Positions 1-10,848 of a stretch of DNA of 35,952 bases are shown here, one piece after another. Position 1 is the first letter of the stretch, and each line of letters begins with the position of its first letter. Below the pieces are notes generated by a model. The model did no database searches. It was not told the DNA's origin and was given only the letters and a program-made list of their open reading frames with translations. This stretch comes from Lineolata rhizophorae (taxonomy: Eukaryota > Ascomycota > Dothideomycetes > Lineolatales > Lineolataceae). The stretch is taken from positions 681,984 to 717,935 of the forward strand of contig MU001670.1 of NCBI GenBank assembly GCA_010093515.1. The letters run 5' to 3'. The position numbers were made by a program, and so were the translations under genes.

Positions 1-240
1 GGAGGGAGGAAAAGCTCGTGCGTCCTCTTCAAGTATCCATTGTACAAGGAAGTCCTCTTGCTCTGGTGTCAATCGTTGTTGGTATACGTGGCTGGTTTGG
101 CTGTTCTGTGTGCCTCGTACACGGGCAGAGAAGGTAGCTTGAGGGATGTTGTACGCCTTTGCAGCAGCTCTTTGACTAGTAAAAACACCAGCATTAAGAT
201 CGCGGATAGCTGCTTGAATAGATTCTTCACGGTTGTCCAT
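1..240 (-). CDS. pogo/Fot-like DNA transposon transposase, N-terminal part (runs off window)
   Basis: An open frame of 80 codons starts at ATG 240 and runs without a stop to the left edge. The translation begins MDNREESIQAAIRDLNAG, followed by an Ala-rich helix and the motif YNIPQATFSARVRG. This is the psq-type helix-turn-helix typical of fungal pogo/Fot transposases. The next stretch (QRLTPEQEDFLVQWI, about residues 58-72) matches the start of a CENP-B/Tc5-type DNA-binding domain. In the family this N-terminus binds the terminal inverted repeats, and a DDE nuclease domain follows; that part lies outside the window. No stop or frame break is seen in these 80 codons, so this end has not visibly been hit by RIP. 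The outer terminal repeat should lie between 241 and about 345, but it cannot be defined without the other end. Family assignment is from the HTH region only. Confidence 0.82.
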   Translation of the reverse strand, partial: MDNREESIQAAIRDLNAGVFTSQRAAAKAYNIPQATFSARVRGTQNSQTSHVYQQRLTPEQEDFLVQWILEEDARAFPPS

Positions 241-1016
241 TTTGGCAGTGTGGGTGGTGAGAAAACACGTGTTTTGTTGAGGGTGTTGAGTTCTGGGCAG
301 TGAGTTGGAACCCCGGGTGACTCGGAACCCGGTCAGCTAGCTTACCTGTTAGGTTTGTCGGCGCCCTCGCCCTCACCATCTTGCGCAGAGCGGGCCGGCG
401 GACACGAAGGCTGGAGCGGGAAGATATGTACATGGGCGCGGTCGACTGGGGGGGATCGGCCTGTTCGCCTGCCTACGCAACTGTCTGTGTACATAGGTAT
501 GCTGCGTAGCTGCAGCAGCCAAGCAGTCCTAGCTGCCCGCGAGACCGAGCCGCGGCGGCGTGGTTGCTGTTGTCTCTTTTCGCCCGCCGCGGGCTCCAAG
601 CGGCGGCGTCCCCGAATCCGTCGGGTCTGGGATACGGAGTACTGCCTGGGTTGCTCGCGCGCATCGAGGCCGACTCGGCGGGCAGAGAAGAGAGGACGGA
701 GGCCCTTTCTTCCCCCGCCCGGTCGACAGCCCAAACCGCATCACGCCGACCACGCGGCCCGCCTCGCCTCTTCCATCACACGCTCCCTTTCCCACGTGTT
801 GCTGTGGTTCCTCCTCCCGAGGCCGGTTCGACGTCGTCCTACCGTCTCCCTCCCTTCCCTCTCGTTCGACCTAACCATCCAATCGCAAAACCGAGAAAAA
901 ACCAGGCCGGGACAGCGAGGGAAAGGACGGCCTCTTGCGCATCCGACTCGTCGGTTGCTCGGCGGTGCCGCGCGTGCCCAGGCTCTCTACCTCGGGGTGA
1001 CGGGGTGCACGGGGAG

Positions 1017-1018
<2 letters not shown>

Positions 1019-1054
<36 letters not shown>
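1019..1054. repeat. (GT)18 microsatellite
   Basis: There are eighteen perfect GT dinucleotides, followed after an interruption by further short GT runs to about 1067. It lies about 290 bases upstream of the choline kinase start codon, in the probable promoter or 5' leader. Alternating purine-pyrimidine repeats of this kind can adopt Z-DNA and vary in length between strains. Confidence 0.97.
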
Positions 1055-1055
<1 letters not shown>

Positions 1056-1261
1056 TGCGTGTGTGTTGGCGCGCGTCAGCCACAGACGTGGCGAAAACGT
1101 CCAGGTCCCCGTCCACCTTCCAGAGCAAGATCATCGGGCCGGCGCGCGCACGCATTCACCGCGCCGCCAAGCTTGCTCTTCTTCTTTTAGGGACGCAAAT
1201 CTCCCCTTCGCTCTACCGGGAAGACCTGGGTTTTTTCTTCGATTTCCGTTTCCCTGTGTTT

Positions 1262-1305
1262 CCGTCACTTTCTTCTTCTTTTTTTTTTTCCCCCCCAACC
1301 CTTTC
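1262..1305 (+). promoter_or_regulatory. Pyrimidine tract of the choline kinase core promoter or leader
   Basis: This is a long run of T and C (cttcttctt, then about 12 T, then 7 C) ending roughly 40 bases before the start codon at 1344. CT-rich tracts next to transcription starts are common in filamentous fungal promoters lacking a TATA box. The role is inferred from position and composition only. Confidence 0.4.
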
Positions 1306-1343
1306 ATTGACCGCCTCGTCTGATCGTCCGCTGCGCGCAAGCC

Positions 1344-4300
1344 ATGGATGCGAAGACGGAGGACCAGCCGACTGATAACGGCGTCGTTGCGGCTGTCACG
1401 CCCGATGCAGCGCCGGTCGAGGATGGTGCTGCGGCCGCGGACGAGGCCAAGGCCGCCCCCGAGGAGGCTCTCTCGCCTAAGTCTGGTGCTACCAAAGGTG
1501 AGTCTATCTTTTGAACTCTTTTTTTTTTAAATCAAGAAAACGGCATCTGTATGCTGCCGTGCTGCCTTCACCATGGCGTCGAGGTACTCGGCACAATTCC
1601 TCGAGGTGCCCCCCCAGATTGTCATCAGGAGTGTGTTGGTTGGGCACATATGGATTGATGGCCTGGAGAGCTCTTTGAGTTTCGCTTGCGTCACTATGTC
1701 TAGCATCTCCCACTTCAGTTATCCACCGGCGATAACTGCTTCACTGGGAGCGGTCAAATTCCAGCATGATTCCACTTTTCAACATCACCATGGCCGTTCG
1801 GACAACTTTCCTACAAAACGCGTGTTGTCCCCGTTTTAGTTGTAGATTTGTGTTCGGCTCCTCGGTCGATTCATCCAATGCTCGGTTGCTAACCGCGGGT
1901 CCTCCCCTGACCCCATGTAGCCGTCTCAATCGCGGAGCCTGAGAAGATGACGCCACTCATGAGCGGCAAGTCCAAGGATCTCCCGGACGGCGATTTCGAC
2001 TTGGACCGAACCCCGTCCCCTCGACAGCACAAGGCCAAGGTGGGCAAGAGACTGGTGGGTCGCCGCTCCGTTGAGCCGCTGACGTCGGCGTCGCTGGCGA
2101 GTCTGAGCGACGCCTCACGAACCGACCTCCAGGCCGCGCCCGCCGACAGCAACAGCACCCCGCAGACGAGCCGCCAGGCCTTGTCCGACGCCAGCGAGAA
2201 CATCATATCCCAGATCGCGGCGTGGGTCCAAGCCGAGAAGCAGCGGCGAGCGGCGCGGCGAGAGAGGAGAAAGGCCGCCGCCGCTGCGGACAAGAAAGAG
2301 GCGAAGGAGAAGAAGGAGGACGACGACGACGAAAAGGAGAAGCAGCAGCAGGAGGAGCAGGAGGAGGAGCAGCAGCAGCAGCAGCAAGAGATCGATTCCA
2401 CCGCCGCTACCGCTACCGCCACCGCACAAGCGCCGCGCGCTCGCCGCGGATCCGACTCGTCGGACGGCTCCGTGGCGCTCACCAACCTCGAGCAGATCCT
2501 GGAGCGGGGCCGCTCGCTGATCGGGCTCGAGGCGCCGCGCGCCCGGCCCGGCAGCCTGGGCCGGCGCCTGTCCTCGATCCGCCGCCTGCGCCGCCAGTCC
2601 ACGGCCGCGTCCTCGGACACGGACTACCAGGAAGGCGACATCCTCGTCCCGAGCTGCGACGTCACGCTCGACAACAGCAAGACGCTGGCCTACTCGGGCG
2701 GCGACGCGGCCGCGGCCGAGAAGCGCGGCTCGGACCCGGCTGCGACGACGAGGGCGACGAGGAGGAGCAGCAGCGTGCGGAGCGCGAGGGACAAGGAGAA
2801 GGAGGCCTGGGCGACGTTCAAGTACGAGATCGTGCGGCTCACGCACACGCTGCGTCTGAAGGGCTGGCGCCGCGTGCCCATGGAGAGGGCGGCCGAGATC
2901 AGCGTCGAGAGGCTGAGCGGCGCCCTGACCAACGCCGTCTACGTCGTGTCGCCGCCGAAGAACTTGCCGCCGAGGACGGAGTCGGCGAACAGCGCGAGCG
3001 GAGAGACGAATCAGACGCCTGCGCCGGCGCCCGTGAAGCCCCCGAAGTGAGTCTTGCCATTGCGACCGGGTGGGGGGTTCCGTCCCTTTGCGTTGTCCTA
3101 TCGAAATTTGAGATTTGGTTCCCGAATGCTAAAAGACGACTGCCAGCAAGCTGCTCCTCCGCATCTACGGCCCGCAGGTCGAGCACCTGATCGACCGCGA
3201 CGCCGAGCTGCAGATCCTGCAACGGCTGGCCCGCAAGAACATCGGGCCCCGCCTCCTGGGCACCTTCAAGAACGGCCGCTTCGAGGAGTTCTTCCATGCC
3301 CGCGCCCTCAACCCGGCCGACCTGCGCAACCCGGACATCTCGAGGCAGATCGCCAAGCGCATGCGCGAGCTGCACGAGGGCATCGAGCTGCTGCCCGAGG
3401 AGCGCGAGCGCGGGCCCTACGTCTGGCAGAACTGGGACAAGTGGGTCGAGCGCTGCGAGAAGGTGATTACGTACGTGGATCGCAAGACGAGGGAGGAGAA
3501 CAGGCGGAGGGCGGAGCAGGCGAACGGGGTCCCGTACAGGAAGAGGGAGTTTGTGTGCGGGGTCGAGTGGACCTTCTTCAAGGAGACGGTGGACAAGTAT
3601 AGGGCCTGGTTAGATGAGAAGTACGGTGGGCCGGACAGGCTGAGGGATAGGCTGGTGTTTGCCCACAACGATGTAGGTTTCAAAGGGCGAGAATTCTTGT
3701 TGCGGTAGGGGCATGGTTACGCTGACGGAGCATGGAACAGACTCAGTATGGCAACATTCTACGCCTAGTCCCGGCGGGCGAGTCCCCGTTGCTTCTCCCT
3801 GCGAATCAGCACAAGAGGCTGATCGTCATCGACTTTGAATACGCGAACGCGAACATGCCGGGGCTCGAGTTCGCGAACCATTTCGTAAGTTGCGTTCCTT
3901 TCAAACCTCCCTCCCTCCCTCCTTCCCTCCCGCCCACACATTCCCCAAGAATTTCCCACGCTTTCCTGCTGCATGGAGAAAGGAGGGGGCGCGCGCGCTA
4001 AACAACGGACCGGGCCCCCGGCCGCCGCCGCAGTCCGAATGGTGCTACAACTATCACGACGAAAAGGCCCCCTACCTCATGAACACGGCCCGCTACCCCA
4101 ACATCGACGAGCAGACGCGCTTCGTCCGCGCCTACGTCGGCCACCGGCCCCGCCCCTCCGCCTCCGCCTCCGCCATGACCACCCCGACCCAGACGCCCCG
4201 CATCGGCCCCGTGCCCCCCAGCCCCGCCGCCGCCGCCCCGCTCGCGCCCGCGCTCGGCCCCACCGCCATGTCGACGTCGATGTCGTCGAGCTCCATCTCG

Positions 4301-4915
4301 TCCTTCATGCTGGACTCGCGGGCGGCGCCGGCGCCGCCCGCGGCGCCGGCGCGCGAGGCGGACGAGGCGGCGGAGCGCGAGGCCGAGGCCCGCGTGGCGG
4401 CGCTGCTCGAGGAGACGCGGCTGTGGCGCATGGCCAATTCGGCGCAGTGGGTCGCGTGGGGGGTAGTGCAGGCCAAGGTGCCGGGCTTGGCGAGGCGGGA
4501 GAGGAGGGAGAGGGAGGAGAGGGAGAGGAGGGAGAGGAGGGAGAGGGAGAAGGTCGAGAGGGAGAGGAGGGAGAAGGAGAAGGCGGAAGGCAAGGCCGAC
4601 GGGCACAAGGACGAAGGCGAAGGCGAGAAGAACGACGCGACGCGGCCGGAGGCGAACGAGGCGGACCGCCCCGCCGAGCGCCTCAAGGGCTCGGACCCTC
4701 TGGGCGAGGAGGGCAGGGCGCTCGCCGACGACGCGCGCGACAAGCGGCCCGACGAGCGCGACCCGGCCGACCCCGCCGACGACGAGTTCGACTACCTCGC
4801 CTACGCCCACGAGCGCGCCCTCTTCTTCTGGGGCGACGCCCTCAGCCTCGGCGTCGTCGGCCCGCACCAGCTGCCCGAGGAGCTGCTCTCGAAAGTCAAG
4901 GTGGCGGAGTTTTGA
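1344..4915 (+). CDS. Choline kinase (choline/ethanolamine kinase family), long fungal form
   Basis: Phosphorylates choline (and possibly ethanolamine) with ATP, the first step of the CDP-choline route to phosphatidylcholine; expected to be cytosolic. Exons: 1344-1497, 1921-3046, 3147-3672, 3741-3884, 4034-4915. All joins keep frame and give 943 residues. Intron 1 (423 bases) has a tgctaac branch site near its end. After a disordered N-terminal third, residues 428-450 give the choline kinase start KLLLRIYGPQVEHLIDRDAE. The Brenner motif spans the exon 3/4 join as H600-N-D602-TQYGN607. The choline kinase motif VIDFEYANANMPGLEFANHF follows (Asp633), then SEWCYNYHDEKAPY. All catalytic residues I can check are present. 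Length is well above the roughly 430-580 residues of animal and yeast enzymes, owing to a Q/E-rich N-terminal region and a charged C-terminal insertion. ATG 1947 in exon 2 could be an alternative start. Confidence 0.93.
3905..3931 (+). repeat. CCTC/CCTT tract inside choline kinase intron 4
   Basis: A run of cctccctccctcc-type repeats lies near the 5' side of the 149-base intron 3885-4033. It is low-complexity DNA and appears to have no function beyond being intronic. The branch site gctaaac is near 3998 and the acceptor CAG ends at 4033. Confidence 0.6.
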
Positions 4916-4940
4916 GACGTGCGCGAGAGGAGAGAGGGGC

Positions 4941-4995
<55 letters not shown>

Positions 4996-6006
4996 GGTTG
5001 ATATGTGGGTGTGGGCGTGGTGATGCTACGGGTTTGGAAGGTGGGGGGAGGGGTGGTTCGGGCTAAGAGGGAGAGAAAGGTATGCTTTGTTTTATTTTTT
5101 ATTTATTTTACTTTTTTTTTGTGAGCGAAAGAGTTGTGCGTTTGCGTGCGTAATACATCATTTGGCGAGGAAATGAGCAGAATCGCGTGGATGTAATACG
5201 GTCCGTCCAAAGAGGCGTGAGTTTGAGAACGCGTTGCTTCCTCCTCCTTCCACAGATCTCACGCGTTATGCGCGCCCCCCTCTTCCCCCCCTTTTTTTAC
5301 GTCTTCCTAGCGGCAACCAAAGCGCCATATCATACGCCGAACTTGTCAAGACAGAATGAAAGAGTCTGCGTAGAACCTATGTAGTATGTACCCCAAATCA
5401 CAGCAAAAGGGCCCCCCGTCAAGCTCAAAGCCGACTCGTCCTTCTGATCCGCTACCCCTCCTCCCCATTGCGCCTTTCGAGAACGCACGTCTGCCCGCGG
5501 CGCCCGCTTGGACGCGGCGAAACGCCGCTCGAGACATACCCTACGGAGTACATACCATCCTCTAACCGCGCCACGCGCTAACGGCGCCGGTCCGAGGCAC
5601 GCCCGTCCCATCTTCGCGCCGGCGGGGGCGAACGTCGTCGTCGAGGCCTATGTGAGCAGACCGGCGTTCAATGACTAGCCAAACTCCGAGGGGGTCGGCC
5701 GGGCAAAAGCGGTTGCCGTCACATGCTCCGTCTTACTTGGACGAACACGCAGCCCTTTGGGGGCATTTTGGAATCCGTAATTGACATGTTCTGGCGTTCA
5801 AATCGTTCGCGAATAGACACAATGGACGAGCAATAAGACATCAGGGCCTCCGTTGTTTCGGTTTTTTTTTTTTTTCTTTTGCCTCTTTTTTTCTTTTCTG
5901 TTTTTTAGAACAACCCCCGGGGAATCGACGGTCTAAGATTGCTCTCGTAGTTCCAGCTAGCTGGTTGTCTACATAAACATACATACTTGACGCCCCCCCC
6001 CGGCTC
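4916..6006. other. Convergent intergenic region between choline kinase and the RGS gene
   Basis: Two genes converge on this interval, so it should hold both 3' untranslated regions. Apart from the G run, it has an AT-rich stretch at about 5090-5120, plausible for 3' end formation of the choline kinase mRNA, and T/C-rich runs at 5853-5905 that read as A/G-rich on the strand of the RGS gene. No gene is seen. Confidence 0.6.
4943..4994. repeat. 52-base G homopolymer
   Basis: An uninterrupted run of 52 G begins 28 bases after the choline kinase stop codon, so it probably lies in the 3' untranslated region. Such a run could fold as a G-quadruplex in DNA or RNA. Homopolymers of this length are also prone to miscounting or artefact in sequencing, so the exact length is uncertain. 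Confidence 0.95.
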
Positions 6007-8350
6007 CTACCGCCCCGATTCGAGCCGCTTCTCCTCCTGCACGACCGCCACCTCGAACGAATGCATCACGCCGCCTTCCTTCTTGACGCTCGGCGTCGGG
6101 GGCGGCAGCGGCGACATGGCGGCCGCTAGCGTGGGCGCGTATCCGTCGTCCGAGCCAGCCAGACTTTCGGCGTCGACGCTGTCGACGAACCTGCGAACCA
6201 CCCCCACCTGGTCAGTACGAACGTAGCAATTTCACCGAGCGACGGGAGACAAAAAAACACGCGTCGCCCCGCGTGAGACAAGTAAGAGCGGCGCACGTAC
6301 CTCCCCCACGTGTTCGTGAAGACGAGCACCTTGATCTCGTCGTAGGCGGCGTCGAAGACGCGCGGCGAGAAGGCGTCGGGCACCGCCATGGGCCGCCCGT
6401 CGCGCGTGTGCAGGAAGCGGCGGCGGCCCGCCCGCGCGTCGCTCATGGACGTCGTCCTCGTGCGGTCCAGCAGCGTCAGCTCGTCCGCCGAGCCCGCGGC
6501 TTGCGCCTGCGCCTGCGCTTGCGGCTGCATCGTCGCGCTAGACGGCTGCCGCGACAGTTGGACCGGCTGCTGCTGCTGTTGTTGCTGTTGCTGCGGCCGG
6601 TCGTCCTCCCAGGGGCAAGCGACGTCGCGACGCTCGGGGGCCGCGGTGCTGACGACGCCGGGCGAGGCCGGCGCGGGGGCGCCACCCGGCGTCAGGGCGC
6701 CGAACTCCTGCTCGTCGTAGCGGAGGTCCTTAAACATGGCTGCCATGGCGGTCAAGGTGCTGGCCTTGATGTTGATGTTGAACAGGGCGGTGATGGGGTT
6801 GACGAGGGTGAAGAAAACCACGGCGGCGTCCTGATAGCGCTCCATCGACTCGCGCGGCGTGAGCGCGCAAGCCCGGTGCAGCGGCGTGTCCCACCGCCGC
6901 CGGTAGTCGCGTACCTCGCGAAGGAATAAGATGTTCTCGGCCGTGAACTCGCGCGACGCGGCGAAGTCGAGCAGCGGCTCGATGCGGCTCGCCACTTGAC
7001 TTTCAAGCGCCGACATCGAGTAACGCTCTCGGCTGGACGTAGAACTGCGCCCGCTGATGCTTTCCGTGTCCTCGCTAAGCTTGCGCAGCTTGCGCTCGAA
7101 TTGGCGGCTGCGGTGGTTGTCGAGCAGAGGGAAGATGATCGAGATGGCCTCGATGGTGAGGACGCTAGGGAGGAACCTTTGTGATAGGATTAGTAGCTCG
7201 ATACCATTTCTTTCTAAAATGAAAATTGATTCCTTCTGGTTGAGTGAGAATACTCGGAAAGACGAAATTGTTCACTTACCATGCCGGAGGTGGGAACCAC
7301 AAATTCAGTCGTCCAACGGCGCCAGAGTTCCCATACAGAAAGGCAAGCCACAGTGGAGTCGCCGGGAGCCCCGCAATGATTGCCAGACGGGTCTGCCATG
7401 CCCAGTAACGGGTATCGCGCAAGTGGCGGATCTTGTACATCAGGTACGGTCCGAAACCCCAGGTCCAAAAGGCTTGCCAAAGAACCGACGGTATCCTGGT
7501 CACAAAAAAGGTTAGAACCATGATACCCATATACGGCTCGAACCTAATAGCAGGGATGGATTCCCCCTCAATGAAGAGAGAGTCATACCACTCCGGCCCA
7601 CGACGACACTCGGCAGCGTTCACGTGGTCGCCGAAAAATCCGTAGGAACGATGGAATCGGAACGAGCCAAAAAATAATACTATTGTCGAGAGCATCTAGC
7701 ATTGTGGTGGCTTGGTGTCAGGACGTTCGCCGCATCGCCGTGCGTAGGAGCGCAATTTCATGCTCGTGCGTCTAAAAGGGCCGACTCACCTGCACTATCA
7801 ACCCCAGCAGCACTCCCACGTACGTTTTCCTCAGCAAATCGGCCAGGAAGAAGCGAGAGTTGCGCACTCGGCTGAGTCCGCTCATGGCCTTCACCGAGTA
7901 GACTTGAGAAAAATGCTGCTGAGCAGCTGAGTACGAGAGCAGTCGCGCATTTGACGCTGTGGACGGGCGTCAGTGACATGGCACCAATAATGGAATGCTA
8001 TCGACCAATGACTCGCGGAGAAATTGCTCACCCTGAAAAAGACCGTATCCAACGGGCAGAAAGACAGACATAACCCAGAACTCCGTTCCGCACTTGAAGA
8101 ACCCGTTCTGCGGGTAAACGAGAAGAACGAGAGTCGAATAGATATGTAGACACACGATGGCCGGAGCAACGATGTTGAAGTTCCGGATCCGCACGGCGGG
8201 AGTGTCGCGGTTCTTGTACAAAAGAACGAGGCCTGTGATCACGGCTAGGGAGTGAAGGATGGCGACGACAATGTAGAAGATACCCAGAGGGTCAAGGTTG
8301 GAGTTGTCACGCCAGTCGAGCCCTTCGAGGGCCCTAGCAACGCGAGCCAT
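6007..8350 (-). CDS. Multi-pass membrane protein with RGS domain (GprK / Rgs7-type)
   Basis: A receptor-like regulator of G-protein signalling. The RGS domain speeds GTP hydrolysis by G-alpha subunits and the N-terminal half anchors it in a membrane. Exons on the minus strand: 8350-8032, 7956-7790, 7695-7280, 7176-6301, 6190-6007, giving 653 residues. Residues 1-300 contain several hydrophobic helices, for example GIFYIVVAILHSLAVITGLV near 23-42 and the helices around MLSTIVLFFGSF. This fits a seven-helix topology, though I have not run a predictor. The RGS domain starts near residue 355 (LLDFAASREFTAENILFLRE), continues through RYQDAAVVFFTLVNPI, and is interrupted at about 455-555 by a low-complexity insert with nine Gln. 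It resumes with FDAAYDEIKVLVFTNTWGRF near 575. Known relatives are Aspergillus GprK and Magnaporthe Rgs7/Rgs8. The 3' end is convergent with choline kinase. Confidence 0.88.
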
Positions 8351-10848
8351 GGCGGGCGGGCAGAACGTCGAGAGAGTGCGTGATTTTCGTATATGACGAG
8401 GAAAACCTTGAGCTTGAAAGGAACGGACGTCTCTCGAAGGCCGACTCTTGAGGCGGGCGGGAGAGCCTCAAAGAGTCATGAGATCATGATCCTGCGGCCT
8501 GTTCTTCCAAGGACCAAAAGAGCAAGAAAGGAAGAAATGAAGGTGCATATGTACTAAGAGAGAGGGGGGCAAGGAAAGTCACAAGAGTCTTGGGACCCAG
8601 GCCCCTCTTGCAGGCACAAGACGACCAGACCGTACGGGGCACGAAGCCGATAACGAAAATGCAAAGCAGCGAAGCGGCGTGCACGCCATTGTCGATCAGG
8701 ACGCTACTACCCGGCATGCCCGCCTAGTAAAAAGTGACCGGGGGCATCCCGAACTGCGGTTCCATGGTGTTGGAGTTCCCTTAGCGTTCCTTGCAGCCCT
8801 TTTCCCGCCCGTCGACAAGGCCGCGTTTCAGATTCTGGCCGTCACCCTCTCCGCAGTTCTGCGCCACCGGAGAGCGCTTTCGCGCGCGGAGATTCAAGGC
8901 GTGCGATGCCGCTGCCGCCATCCCGAAAGCGGTCCGATCTCTATGCAGGCCGGGGGGGCCGGGCCCTACCGTCGCTGGCACTGGATGTGGAGAGCGGGAC
9001 GCGCAACAGCAATGCTGCCGCCGTCGGCCGACTGCTCCGCGGCTTCGGTACGACACTACTGTACGTAACTCGTGGTGTGGAGAGGCACGAGGATGGAAAC
9101 GGTCGGGCCGGCCTCGCGCTTTTCCCCTGAAAGCGACCGGATGTTGGTTCTGGTAAACACAAAAACGAAGCTCAGGGCCAGACGTGCCCCTGGCGGCGGG
9201 AGCACGCGGCCGTCCGCTGGCTCTTTACAGCTGCAGGCGGCGGTGAGAAGGGCGTTTGCGGCCAGAGGCACGGGCACAGGACGAGGGCACGGGATGAGCC
9301 TGGTGTGACGGCAAGACAAGCCGCCCCGGCCGCCGCCCCGCGGGTCGCTGGTACGTATGTATGTAACCGGGTTCGCGCTGCCGGCGGTGCCAGGGATGGC
9401 CCTTCTGGAACGAGTGGTCGAACTCTCTGGCCGTGCGCCGCTGGACTGTGTGGCTGACACACATGCCGGCCAGTCTTCACCGCGCCGGCACCACAAGAGG
9501 CCTCTGAGCGCCCGAGCAGCGCACGACGTGCCCGCGTCTGTCGCGGGTAAATAATGGCGCGTCCGAGACTCGAGAGCGACGACGGAGAGGACGAGCCCGC
9601 TTGCCCTTTTGCGCTGGTCCAACCTCCCCCATGCCCGATCTGTGCGTCTCGGCAAACTCTATGTATGTCGTACGTAGTAAGGCGCATCGTAGGTCCCCCC
9701 GGGTACCTAGACGCTTGTTCGGAATGCGGAAGTATGTAGTTTATAGCAACGTTCTTGCAGCCGTGTTGGTCGGTTGGTCCTGTTGGTCCGCGAACCTCTT
9801 TTTTTCCTGTCCTGTAGGGTAAAAAGGAGCCCGGTGAGGTGACGTTCATGCGCTCCTCGCACCTGCAACAGCGTCTTGTTCTTTTCTTGTGCTTTACCCG
9901 CCCTAGTATCTTGCCTTAGCACCTTGCTGCTCTGCCGTCTCTGGCCTGTTTGGAGCGCGTCCCTTGGCCGCGCGAGGGCAATTTCGTTTGTAGAAACGCT
10001 CTCTCTCCCATCCCTCGGGCAGCCGAGCCCGCCCGGCCCACACAATTGCAGGGCCTCACCGATCAAACGTTTGAAGTCTTGCACAGCCCTTTGTCGGGCC
10101 GTCTCTTCGACCCTTTTCTCACCAAACATACATATTTCCTCGCCTCATGATAGGCGCGGCATTGCCCATATTCTGCAACACCCTGTCCTCAGTCACCCAC
10201 CCACCCACCCACCGTTTGCGTCGTCGCCCGTCGCTTGCCGCCGCTGCGCGCCTCACGTCGAACTTCATCCCCACGTCAACCTAGTTCAAGGGCACCAAGC
10301 GCCGTCTCAGGTCCTTGTGCGGAGTCCGGGATTCTCATCCCGCGCGCTGCAGCCCTATCATTCGGCTTCCGCTTTAGCCCAATGGGTCCTTTTCGTCCCG
10401 CGGCGGGACGGCAACCCGGAGCGTCGGCTCGCGGCACTGGCCGAGCTATCGCCGCAAAGTGCTTCCTCGCAGCTCTCAGCGCATGGTGAGACGCCATCTT
10501 CAACTGTCGACGGGACGCTCTTTGACGCCAAACAACGATCCCTTGAGCGCCTGAAGTAATTCCAAGCCGACGGGGGACTTGCTGTTCGTGGGCCTTCGAG
10601 CCGTCACTTCGACCGCAGAGCACGGGGTGACGGATGCCGGCGACGCGGTTCTAACGAGCCTGGCCGCAATAGGAATGCAACATGAACAAAACTTGCCATA
10701 AATGTGCAGTCGTTAGGGTTATGCAACAGAAATGATTGGCATGATCGGGGAATGCATGCCTTGTGCTGATTGGGCACAAACATAAAATATCCACGAATTC
10801 AAATCCTTGCACTATTCCTGAATCGGTCATAATCGGACCGCCTTCAGG
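8351..10848. other. Long gene-poor interval
   Basis: About 2.5 kb of ordinary-GC DNA. The first several hundred bases are the promoter of the RGS gene. I found no reading frame with recognisable domains and no convincing exon chain. Several overlapping frames at 9056-9849 (minus) and 9876-10559 (plus) are Pro/Arg/Ser-rich without family resemblance. A (CCCA)n run lies at about 10194-10213, and the stretch 9870-10490 is CT-rich, as in fungal 5' leaders, but no gene body follows it before the AT-rich island begins. Confidence 0.5.
10194..10213 (+). repeat. (CCCA)n short tandem repeat
   Basis: About five copies of the tetranucleotide ccca/accc lie in the non-coding interval before the island. 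This is a simple sequence repeat only. Confidence 0.85.

Larger units (their letters stand above)
241..1343. other. Transposon leader plus choline kinase upstream region
   Basis: No convincing gene lies here. The first 100 bases or so should be the 5' non-coding end and terminal repeat of the transposon. A GC-rich stretch around 303-335 with two related ggaacccsgg motifs is the likeliest terminal-repeat zone. From about 350 to 1343 the DNA is GC-rich with many CT tracts, a GT microsatellite and a strong pyrimidine tract at about 1262-1305. It is best read as the promoter and 5' leader of the choline kinase gene. Open frames crossing it on both strands are low-complexity and Arg/Pro-rich, as expected from GC-rich non-coding DNA. 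Confidence 0.6.

Noticed and set aside
355-1323. 322-codon plus frame upstream of choline kinase, with overlapping frames on both strands
   Set aside because: Arg/Pro/Ser-rich, runs through the GT microsatellite and the T/C tract, has no family resemblance, and sits where the promoter and leader should be.
2115-2846. Long minus-strand frames antisense to choline kinase exon 2, and similar ones at 3998-4867
   Set aside because: They mirror the GC-rich third positions and Q/E repeats of the real gene (Leu- and Val-runs opposite Gln/Glu codons).
9172-10559. Minus frame 9849-9172 and plus frame 9876-10559 as a possible gene
   Set aside because: No recognisable motif, odd composition, no coherent splice chain; better described as gene-poor DNA, although an unknown transcript cannot be excluded.
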